Notes under the pieces: model-generated
What the model was told of the DNA's origin: nothing
Seen by the model: the letters and a program-made list of their open reading frames with translations, nothing else
Databases searched by the model: none
Part shown: in pieces, positions 1 through 5,875 of the stretch
Layout of the letters: every line of letters starts with the position of its first letter
Numbering within the stretch: the stretch's first letter is position 1
Assembly: GCA_964394625.1 (NCBI GenBank)
Contig: CAYMYK010000141.1
Location: 1 to 7,933, forward strand
Source: JAUVYV01 sp964394625
Lineage (GTDB): Bacteria; Planctomycetota; Phycisphaerae; Sedimentisphaerales; Anaerobacaceae
Direction: 5' to 3'
Length of the DNA: 7,933 nt
Translations under genes and position numbers: made by a program

Positions 1-3000
1 TGCTCGCCCCGACATTGGCCAGCTCGATGTACTCGGCGTTGGCATCATCCGGCGAACCGGTATCCTTAGGATGATACATAATCTCGCTGATGCGAAGATT
101 CCCGACAAGGTCACCAATAGCGTACACCGCTTCAGTCAGTGCGCTCCAGTCAGGGTCGTCAAATGCCCGTGCCTTTACAGCGCTGCTGTGACCAAGTGTA
201 AACACCCCTTCATATTCAATCGCGCTGTCCGAAACGCACGGGTCTGAAGAGCCGCTCCCTTCGGCCGCCTCAAGCTCAGCCGAAATCAAGAAGTCCGAAC
301 TCGTGTCATACCGGTTGAGCCCATGTATTGCCAGAATGTTATCACCCGGCTGCAGCTTATCCAAATGACTCGAAATGTAGAAACTCTGCAGAACAATCGC
401 CTGACCTTCATCATGCCAGCCCGTGGCAATCGAGTTCCACAGCAGCGGGTCTTGGTCAAGATCACCTGCCACTTCGCTTCCATTTATGAAGGCCACGAAA
501 CCGTCTTCATAGCGTATCTTCAACGTCAGCGACGTGTAATTGCTCAGATCGCCGGCATCCACTGTGAACGGGATACGGATGTAGCAGCTCGCCATCGTGT
601 TCAACATCTCACTTTGGACATCAAGCGTGAAGTATGGGTCAAAGTCCGATCCCGTGTCGTATCCGACACCACCCGTGGTGGCGGTCCATCCGGAGTCGTT
701 GTACGGTTCGCTGCCGCCTCGCCAAGTGGTGCCGATGTCACTGGTCGGCACAAGGACTTTTTTGGCGGCGGCTTCAGCAACGAGTGTCACCGGTGGCGGC
801 GGTGGTCCGGGGGTTTCGTAGATAAGTATGTCGTTTCCGTCAATCGTGTAATAGATTGTTCCCGCTGAGGCGGTTATTGAGAGCGAGTCGGTCGATGAGA
901 TGTATCCGCCGTGCTGGTAGCCGCCGTTGACGTAGAAGACGGGTGCGTCAACATCGGGGTACAGCCCTCTGCTGTTGTAGGCGCCGATGATGTAACTGGC
1001 CTTACCCGGGAAAAAGGTGTTTACCAGCGAATTCCTTTGCGGCGTCCAGTGGTTGTTACGTGTATAGAGAGGGTCGCCAGAGATGAGTTGATCCTGAACA
1101 TAATCACCCCACCTGGCCGATTCGGCGATGACAGCCGTTTCAATCTGCTCGGCACGCTTCTCGATGCGTTCGATGCACCGCTGTGTAGTCAGCACGCCGG
1201 CGTTTCTGCAAAGCTTGTGGACGCGGTCGCCGAAGAGCCGGTTGTACTCCGGATGCTGGTGCAAAGCGTTATGTATTTTGCCGGGCCCGGCATCATAGTA
1301 ACCAGTAAAAGGTATGCCGTGCATCTGGCTGTACCACTGAAGAGTAATCTCGCTGTCCCACGGGTAGAACCGCCACTTGCCCGCAGGCGGCCCGCTTGGT
1401 CCGCCACGCACGCTCGCCGCGTACCAGTTCTTAGAATTCCAGTCCCAGTTGCACGCCCAAGTCATATAGATGATATAGTCAGCCATCTGGGTTACATCGA
1501 CGTACTGTTTGATGACCGCGTATTCGCTGTCGCTAACCGGATTGTCGTAGTCGTGTGCGGTGATGTAATTCCAGATATAGCTCCAGGTCTGGTCACCCGG
1601 GCCCTTGTACTCGACACCGTCGGTACCGCCGATTATTCCTTCCACTACTTCGTAGTCTTCGTCCCGTCCGCCCAGATGCTCGGACATAAAGGCATTGTCA
1701 GGACGTTCGCTCGCCTGATATAGTCCCCAGTACAGGCCGTTAATGTAGAGGTGCACAAACTTCGAATCGGGCGACAGGTATCCCATATCGCGGATTGAAT
1801 CCTGCGCAAACATATCCCTGGTGTACTGTGTGGCATCTTTGCCATGGGTCACGTCAAGCCAGCTCACGTGATACTGTGCCCGAAGCGCTATGGTATTATG
1901 TACCTCAATGTCCGTGTTCTCAAAGAACGGGTAATCCAGCTTCGTCGGCCCATACTCAGGCGTAAAAGTCAAACGCAGCGAATGCTTGGGATTTTTCGTC
2001 CACCGGCTCTGGTTGCCGACAATGCGAATGCCGGCGTTGAGCTGGAACTGCTCACCGGTGCACGGGTCGAAGTATTCGACCGAGACGGGTCTTTCCCAGT
2101 CCTCACCGATTTCCAGGTTGTGGTACTTCCACGTGTTGACGTAGATTCCCGTGTATTTATCGAATAGGTGCTCCATATTCGTCGCCAGTGAGATTGTCGG
2201 AATCGCCTTCATTGCACTGTCGAGCTTGTCGCTATAGGCGGCATCGTACACAACAGCGGGGTCCATTTCGTAATCGCCGTCGTTGACCTCGCTCATACCC
2301 TCCCAGAGGACGGGAAAGCCCCGGCTATAGGCGTCGGTATTACTCTGGTCCTTGACGTCGTCGAGGAAGATGTAGGTCTGCGCATCCACATTTGTCGGCA
2401 TCCACCCGGTTCTGATTGCGGCTGCGCGGACGCAGGTCGTTGTGCTGATGGGAATCGGGCCTGTGAACTCGACGGCGCCGGGTGTCGGCATCTCGTTTTC
2501 AACCGGTGCGTTGCCGTCGGTGGTATAATAGACGGTGGCGCCCTGCGTCTGAGAAGTTATGATAACCTCGAACGGCGCATCGTAGAAGCCGCGGTTATGG
2601 CTGAACTCGGTATCGTCAACAAGGCCGAGGTACGCATCGTTGTTCTCTGCCGCCGGACTCGGCGTCGCCATAAAACGCCAGGCATTGTATGCATCATTGC
2701 CGTCGGGCCAGCGACCCATTGAGATTCCGGAGCTTTGCTCGGTAAAGGTGATGCTGTCAACGACGGTATTGCCGTCGGTGGTAATTAGGCCGATTTGCTC
2801 ACCGTCGGCACTCAGTTTGAACCCGACGTGCAGCGGGCCGTCCGCCGTATCACTGTCGGCCCAGAGAAGAAGGTAGCCATTCGGCTCAACGGTCGTCTCG
2901 GCGGGGGCACCGCCGGGAATCCGCCACTTCATCGGCTCATCCAAATCGTCCGTGATGTAGCAACCGCCCAAGTCAAGGGCGGTCTGACCCGGGTTGTAGA

Positions 3001-3355
3001 TTTCGAGCCAGTCGTCATACTCGCCCTGTGGGTCGTTTATGTCGGTGGCACTGTTGTTCGAGGCCATAAACTCGTTGATTTTCAGCGTAAAGACCCGCTC
3101 ATCCTTGAGCCAGTCGGCGGCAAACAGCGCCCAGTCCTTCATATCGACTATTTCGATGTCATCCAGATTTGCACAGCCAATGCCGGAACATTCCGGCCAC
3201 GTCATCCACTGCTCGGCAAGGATGGTGAGGTCATCGTAGTTGACCCGGCAGTCGCCGGTGATGTCGCCGAGCGGGCACAGTTGCGCACCGGCGGGAAAAA
3301 CGTACAGTAAAACAAGCATAACAGAAAACAGGAGAGCTTTGGCGCTATCGGACAT
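1..3355 (-). CDS. Secreted CotH kinase / lamin-tail / chitobiase-fold surface protein, dockerin-like head (3' end outside window)
   Basis: One uninterrupted minus-strand frame of 1118 codons runs off the left edge. The ATG is preceded by GAGGAAGG. Seen in order: signal peptide (residues 1-24, hydrophobic core ending PAGA); a dockerin-like EF-hand pair (first loop D31-T33-D35-R37-N39-D42 is good, the second at 63-74 is degenerate with Ile at position 5); a lamin-tail domain (about 90-238, starting KINEFMASNN); a chitobiase C-terminal-type domain (about 250-332, VYYTTDGNAP); a CotH kinase domain (about 385-780) with NWDWNSKNWY at 636-645 and GKWRFYPWD at 659-667; a second chitobiase-type segment (YYTIDGND, about 800-848); a beta-sandwich-like segment (about 862-1030); a chitobiase-like tail (VKARAFDDPDWSALTEAVY); and the start of another lamin-tail domain (LRISEIMYHP). 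CotH proteins are atypical protein kinases. The substrate and exact role here are unknown; by inference it is exported and acts outside the cell. The architecture is familiar from planctomycetes. Gene identity is secure, biological role is not. Confidence 0.93.
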   Translation of the reverse strand, partial: MSDSAKALLFSVMLVLLYVFPAGAQLCPLGDITGDCRVNYDDLTILAEQWMTWPECSGIGCANLDDIEIVDMKDWALFAADWLKDERVFTLKINEFMASNNSATDINDPQGEYDDWLEIYNPGQTALDLGGCYITDDLDEPMKWRIPGGAPAETTVEPNGYLLLWADSDTADGPLHVGFKLSADGEQIGLITTDGNTVVDSITFTEQSSGISMGRWPDGNDAYNAWRFMATPSPAAENNDAYLGLVDDTEFSHNRGFYDAPFEVIITSQTQGATVYYTTDGNAPVENEMPTPGAVEFTGPIPISTTTCVRAAAIRTGWMPTNVDAQTYIFLDDVKDQSNTDAYSRGFPVLWEGMSEVNDGDYEMDPAVVYDAAYSDKLDSAMKAIPTISLATNMEHLFDKYTGIYVNTWKYHNLEIGEDWERPVSVEYFDPCTGEQFQLNAGIRIVGNQSRWTKNPKHSLRLTFTPEYGPTKLDYPFFENTDIEVHNTIALRAQYHVSWLDVTHGKDATQYTRDMFAQDSIRDMGYLSPDSKFVHLYINGLYWGLYQASERPDNAFMSEHLGGRDEDYEVVEGIIGGTDGVEYKGPGDQTWSYIWNYITAHDYDNPVSDSEYAVIKQYVDVTQMADYIIYMTWACNWDWNSKNWYAASVRGGPSGPPAGKWRFYPWDSEITLQWYSQMHGIPFTGYYDAGPGKIHNALHQHPEYNRLFGDRVHKLCRNAGVLTTQRCIERIEKRAEQIETAVIAESARWGDYVQDQLISGDPLYTRNNHWTPQRNSLVNTFFPGKASYIIGAYNSRGLYPDVDAPVFYVNGGYQHGGYISSTDSLSITASAGTIYYTIDGNDILIYETPGPPPPPVTLVAEAAAKKVLVPTSDIGTTWRGGSEPYNDSGWTATTGGVGYDTGSDFDPYFTLDVQSEMLNTMASCYIRIPFTVDAGDLSNYTSLTLKIRYEDGFVAFINGSEVAGDLDQDPLLWNSIATGWHDEGQAIVLQSFYISSHLDKLQPGDNILAIHGLNRYDTSSDFLISAELEAAEGSGSSDPCVSDSAIEYEGVFTLGHSSAVKARAFDDPDWSALTEAVYAIGDLVGNLRISEIMYHPKDTGSPDDANAEYIELANVGAS

Positions 3356-3362
3356 TTCCACA

Positions 3363-3370
3363 CCTTCCTC
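3363..3370 (-). promoter_or_regulatory. Ribosome binding site of the CotH-family gene
   Basis: GAGGAAGG on the minus strand lies seven bases before the ATG at 3355. This fixes the start and places the signal peptide directly at the N-terminus. Confidence 0.75.
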
Positions 3371-3451
3371 GGAAGATAGCCGGGTGCAGATTGAGTTTTC
3401 TCATCATTACGGCTTAAGTTGCGAAGCAGTGCTGCAAATACTCCCAACATT

Positions 3452-3481
3452 ATTTTAACAAAAACAAGCCGTACAAGTCAA
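3452..3481 (-). promoter_or_regulatory. Sigma-70-type promoter of the CotH-family gene
   Basis: Read on the minus strand, TTGACT (3476-3481) is followed after 18 bases by TAAAAT (3452-3457) in an AT-rich stretch. A start near 3445 would give a leader of about 90 bases before the ATG at 3355. The same TTGAC-type -35 box recurs before the other two clear minus-strand genes. I see no operator-like palindrome around it. Confidence 0.5.
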
Positions 3482-3700
3482 TGATTTTCGCTTTTGCGTC
3501 CGGGATGACGTGCTGGTGGCCTGTGAACGTCCGATAGGAGCGGCTGTGGGGCTCCACCGCCGGGCTGGGGGTTAAGTGGAGATGGCAAGTGAATGTGCGG
3601 TGCCGGAAATATGAGAATTTTGCTGGAATTGTTTGGCGGTGACTGGTAGATTATTTTCGTTCGGCGTTTTTGCCGGAGGTTTTCGTGACGGCGTAATGCT
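3482..3700. other. Divergent intergenic spacer
   Basis: This spacer separates the minus-strand CotH-family gene from the plus-strand coiled-coil gene. No gene is supported in it. It holds a weak plus-strand promoter candidate at 3629-3657 and a GGAGG at 3675-3679. That GGAGG is followed by GTG ACG GCG TAA, a four-codon mini-frame that ends just before the ATG at 3701. No terminator or repeat is visible. Confidence 0.5.
3629..3657 (+). promoter_or_regulatory. Possible promoter of the coiled-coil membrane protein gene
   Basis: TTGTTT (3629-3634) and TATTTT (3652-3657) are separated by 17 bases and lie about 45 bases before the ATG at 3701. Both boxes deviate from consensus, so this is only a candidate. 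Confidence 0.3.
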
Positions 3701-4453
3701 ATGGCGAATGGGAAGGAAAATTCGGATAAAAGACCGATGACCGGCAGCGGACCAGGCGAGACGGCTATGCAGCCGGCGAAGCCGGACTCGCAATTCAAAC
3801 GGCAGCTTGTGCCTCTCGATGAGTACGCGGCCCGCGAGGGGCTCAGCGGCGAGACCGTCGAAAAGCAGGGTCGGCTCGGCGTTGTTCAGATACGAAAGTT
3901 CAAGGGGGAAAAGTTCGTTGTGGATGTGCCGTTCAGCCCGTCGGCTCTCGGCGGCGAGGAGGTTGACGGGCCGAAGGCCGCTGCGAAAGCAGCGAAGGCT
4001 CGGGTGCAGCGGCGCTGGAGTGCGGGGGCGGTTATCGTAGTGTTTTTGCTTATGGCCGGTTTGTGTGCGGCGGTATGGCTTTACGTCGATGCGAGGATGA
4101 AGCTCGATAATCTCGATATGGAATATATGACGCTTCGGACGAAGTACGACGACGTTGTTCACGCCACCGAGAATGCCGAGACGGTGCGAAGCGAGCTGAC
4201 GGCGTCGCGGGCCGAGCTGGGTCGTATTCAAAACCAGGTCAATTTTTCGAGGGCACAGGTCGAGAAAATTCAGGGCTCGCTGAGCCGGTCAAGGCGGGAC
4301 CTGGAAACGATACAGGGCGAGCTTACGGGTATTCAGGGCCAGATTTCGCTTTCGAGGGCCGAGATTGAGAGTGTGCGGAACGGCCTGAACTCGAGCGAGA
4401 CTGAGCTTGATACGCTCTATCAGCGCAATATTGAGTTTGCGGGTGACCGGTAG
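3701..4453 (+). CDS. Single-pass membrane protein with N-terminal excisionase/MerR-like motif and tetradecad coiled coil
   Basis: 250 residues. The N-terminus is hydrophilic. Residues 37-76 (VPLDEYAAREGLSGETVEKQ, then GRLGVVQIRKFKGEKFVVDV) have the layout of excisionase/MerR-type helix-turn-helix domains: a helix, 'GLS..TV', 'GRLG', then a basic beta hairpin. An Ala/Lys/Arg-rich linker (about 92-105) precedes one membrane helix (about 107-129, GAVIVVFLLMAGLCAAVWLYV). The positively charged flank predicts the N-terminus in the cytoplasm. Residues 145-240 form a coiled coil built from repeats starting S-R-A at 169, 183, 197 and 218, with clean hydrophobic heptad positions. I do not recognise a named family. 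By inference it could be a DNA-tethering, scaffold or signalling protein at the membrane. The start is the first ATG after an in-frame TGA at 3686. Its Shine-Dalgarno is poor: the nearest GGAGG is about 21 bases away, so a downstream ATG (residue 13 or 23) is possible. It converges with bioY 16 bases beyond its TAG stop. Confidence 0.85.
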   Translation: MANGKENSDKRPMTGSGPGETAMQPAKPDSQFKRQLVPLDEYAAREGLSGETVEKQGRLGVVQIRKFKGEKFVVDVPFSPSALGGEEVDGPKAAAKAAKARVQRRWSAGAVIVVFLLMAGLCAAVWLYVDARMKLDNLDMEYMTLRTKYDDVVHATENAETVRSELTASRAELGRIQNQVNFSRAQVEKIQGSLSRSRRDLETIQGELTGIQGQISLSRAEIESVRNGLNSSETELDTLYQRNIEFAGDR

Positions 4454-4465
4454 GGGGCAGGGAGA

Positions 4466-4486
4466 TTGATTATTGATTATTGGTTG
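4466..4486. repeat. Heptamer tandem repeat overlapping the bioY stop codon
   Basis: Three 7-base units, TTGATTA, TTGATTA and TTGGTTG, lie head to tail. The array covers the bioY stop codon and its last codons (reading T-N-N-Q), so the repeat contributes coding sequence to the transporter's C-terminus. It lies in the gap between two converging genes. Similar heptamer arrays occur at 7480-7507 and 7861-7888. Confidence 0.6.
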
Positions 4487-5069
4487 AGGGGGGAGTAAGT
4501 TTTTCGAGAAGCTTCCAGCCGGCGGGCAGAAGGGCGGCGGCGAGCAGAATCTTCAGCACGTCGCCGGCGAGGAAGGGATACAGGCCGGCGGTCAGCGCGG
4601 TTTTGAAACCCGTCAGCAACGCTAACCAGGAAACGCCAAAGGTATAAATCACGATATTGCCGAGGAGCATTGCGAGAATCGTCGTGTGGACTTTTTTGTT
4701 CCAGCCGAGCTCGGCGAGCTTTCCGGTGAGCCAGGCCGCGGGTACGAAGCCGATGAGGTATCCGCCGGTTGGCCCGATTAGCGCGGCCGGGCCGAGACCT
4801 GCGGCGAAGACAGGAAGACCTGCCGCGCCCTGTGCTATGTAGAGAATTGCGGCCAGTGCGCCCCGGCGGGCGCCCAGCAGTGCGCCGAGGATGAGGACGG
4901 CAAACGTCTGGCCGGTAACGGGGACCGGGCTGAAAGGCAGCAGCAGCTTAACCTGTGCCGACAGCCCAATCAGCATCGCCCCGGCCAGGATTACAGCGGT
5001 ATCGTAAAGAATCGCTCGTTTCTTCTGGCCCGGGCGAAAAACGTCGGCGACAACGGAACCGGTCAACAT
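4470..5069 (-). CDS. bioY: Biotin transporter S-component BioY
   Basis: 199 residues from the chosen start, a typical BioY length. BioY is the substrate-binding integral membrane subunit of biotin ECF transporters and can also act alone in some bacteria. Family features seen: LPFSPVPVTGQTFAVL (45-60), followed by the small-residue LGALLGARRG; GLPVFAAG (84-91); GPTGGYLIGF (99-108); and the C-terminal GLYPFLAGDVLKILLAA (162-178) with the acid/Lys pair D170/K173. About six hydrophobic helices are visible. An upstream in-frame ATG at 5105 would add 12 residues. I chose 5069 because AGGTGAG ends seven bases before it and because the longer version has no ribosome site. No ECF ATPase (EcfA), EcfT or biotin synthesis gene lies in the window, so any partner is encoded elsewhere. 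No BirA-type operator palindrome is recognisable. Confidence 0.95.
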   Translation of the reverse strand: MLTGSVVADVFRPGQKKRAILYDTAVILAGAMLIGLSAQVKLLLPFSPVPVTGQTFAVLILGALLGARRGALAAILYIAQGAAGLPVFAAGLGPAALIGPTGGYLIGFVPAAWLTGKLAELGWNKKVHTTILAMLLGNIVIYTFGVSWLALLTGFKTALTAGLYPFLAGDVLKILLAAALLPAGWKLLEKLTPPSTNNQ

Positions 5070-5075
5070 AATCTT

Positions 5076-5082
5076 CTCACCT
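5076..5082 (-). promoter_or_regulatory. Ribosome binding site that sets the bioY start
   Basis: AGGTGAG on the minus strand lies at normal distance from the ATG at 5069. The alternative ATG at 5105 has no such site and falls almost on the expected transcription start, which argues against it. Confidence 0.7.
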
Positions 5083-5112
5083 AAAATAACAGGCAATAAA
5101 CACAAAAGGGTA

Positions 5113-5141
5113 ATTATACCGCGGGCACACTGTTAAGTCAA
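5113..5141 (-). promoter_or_regulatory. Near-consensus sigma-70 promoter of bioY
   Basis: On the minus strand TTGACT (5136-5141) and a perfect TATAAT (5113-5118) are exactly 17 bases apart. Transcription would start near 5106, giving a leader of only about 37 bases. That leaves little room for a riboswitch, so if bioY is regulated by biotin the control would have to act at the promoter itself. Confidence 0.75.
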
Positions 5142-5243
5142 ACGGTGCTGTGCGCGTATTATTTTAAGATGTGCTGGGGGGATATTTTGTGGGTGGCAAT
5201 TCGTCGGTATTTGTGGCGCAGTCCCATATTATTGCGGCTATCA

Positions 5244-5360
5244 AAACTGCGGGCAGGGGGTGCAAAAAATTCTTTTGGGAGGCGTGTTTTTGTCCGGTTT
5301 TTGTTAGGGTTTTCGCCGGACTGTTACCGATAGAAATAGTTGCCCGCAGTTTCAGTTTTT
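5244..5360 (+). ncRNA. Candidate structured RNA or leader (nested inverted repeats, strand uncertain)
   Basis: A perfect 12-base inverted repeat (AAACTGCGGGCA at 5244-5255 with TGCCCGCAGTTT at 5341-5352) encloses two further hairpins: CAAAA/TTTTG (5263-5267 with 5273-5277, loop of 5) and GTCCGG/CCGGAC (5292-5297 with 5316-5321, loop of 18, one extra G-U pair). Together they draw a three-way junction. On the plus strand the closing stem is followed by TTTTT at 5356-5360, terminator-like, and then by the start of the 5401 frame. I do not recognise a known riboswitch class. The structure could also be a DNA-level repeat or transposon relic. The spacer from 5142 to 5400 otherwise holds nothing I can name. 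Confidence 0.4.
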
Positions 5361-5400
5361 AACAATCGAACAGACAAAAACAGCTAAGCCGGGGGTTGAA

Positions 5401-5844
5401 ATGTACGGTCAGAAACACGCGCAAATCGGGCCCGTATGCAAGTTCGGGCCGGGCGGTGATTTCGTCAGCATCTGGCCGGAAAGATTTGCGGGCCTTTACG
5501 AGCCGCTTATGGGCGAGCCGGGACGGCATCGCTTGGCGAGGTTGCGCGAGGCGCTGGCCGGGGTGATAGGGTTGACGACGGAAAAAACAGCCGAAATGGA
5601 GCGTTCCGGATATGCATCGGACGGCAGCAGAACGGCTTACGCCGGGGTAGCCGCAGGTACTGAAGGCGGTGGCCGATTACGTGGCCAAGCGATGCTGTTC
5701 GCCGACGATTCCAGGGCCGCCGGGCATAAGTCAAAGCACCGCGTTCGAGCATATCGGCGGGCTGCGAAGAAAAGGGCTGCCCTCGAATTCGGCAAACAGG
5801 GCTCGCTCTTTACAGCCGACTCGCACTGCGCAAAGACCGCTTAG
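5401..5844 (+). pseudogene. Probable frameshifted LexA-type winged-helix regulator gene
   Basis: An ATG preceded at five bases by GGGGG opens a 147-codon frame. Its first 65-75 codons look coding: the composition is balanced and it reads MYGQKHAQIGPVCKFGPGGD with a helical stretch RHRLARLREALAGV. I do not recognise this N-terminal part. From about codon 75 the frame turns into low-sense Gly/Ala/Arg-rich sequence. Meanwhile the next frame (starting with L at 5636) gives a clear LexA-like DNA-binding domain. The simplest reading is a one-base insertion (or two-base deletion) near 5612-5636 that split one gene of about 140-150 codons. A TAG at 5648-5650 and a shortened second helix are further damage. 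No S24 peptidase half is present. An alternative is a functional short frame whose C-terminus is unrelated, and automated callers may annotate it as an intact hypothetical protein. Confidence 0.5.
5636..5818 (+). other. LexA N-terminal winged-helix remnant, out of frame with the upstream start
   Basis: Read in the second plus frame this gives LTPG-stop-PQVLKAVADYVAKR, then CCSPTI, a short gap, then GISQSTAFEHIGGLRRKGL and NRARSLQ. It matches the LexA pattern known from E. coli (LTARQQEVFDLI, then PPTRAEIAQRLG, then EEHLKALARKGV) element by element. Two lesions are visible. The stop TAG (5648-5650) sits exactly at the conserved Gln of L-T-x-x-Q, consistent with CAG to TAG. About three or four residues of the second helix, between SPTI and GIS, are missing. 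The frame stays open to 6163, but beyond about 5818 it carries no recognisable domain and then runs antisense to the neighbouring gene. Confidence 0.55.
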
Positions 5845-5871
5845 ACAACTGCCGAACGGCCTGCGCAAAGA
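5826..5871. repeat. 11-base direct repeat flanking the pseudogene end
   Basis: CTGCGCAAAGA occurs at 5826-5836 and again at 5861-5871, 35 bases apart, bracketing the last codons of the broken regulator and the stop of the downstream minus-strand gene. The stretch between contains a small GCCG-AA-CGGC hairpin (5851-5860). It may be a local duplication; it is too short to call an attachment site. Confidence 0.35.
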
Positions 5872-5875
5872 ATGC

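Noticed and set aside
323..868. 181-codon plus-strand open frame
   Set aside because: It is antisense to the C-terminal beta-sandwich region of the CotH-family gene, with no recognisable protein features.
911..1723. 270-codon plus-strand open frame
   Set aside because: It is antisense to the CotH-family gene, whose minus-strand reading shows continuous recognisable domains; the plus frame has no domain and no ribosome site.
3572..4231. 219-codon minus-strand open frame
   Set aside because: It is antisense to the coiled-coil membrane protein, has no ribosome site, and its Arg/His/Pro-rich composition is typical of a shadow frame.
5244..5352. Terminal inverted repeats of a small transposon
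   Set aside because: The arms are only 12 bases and enclose 85 bases without any coding sequence, and I see no flanking target duplication. It remains an alternative to the RNA interpretation but has less support.
5648..5650. TAG read as glutamine (alternative genetic code)
   Set aside because: TAG ends the intact gene at 4451-4453 and ordinary stops end the others; the LexA-like region carries additional damage, so decay is simpler.
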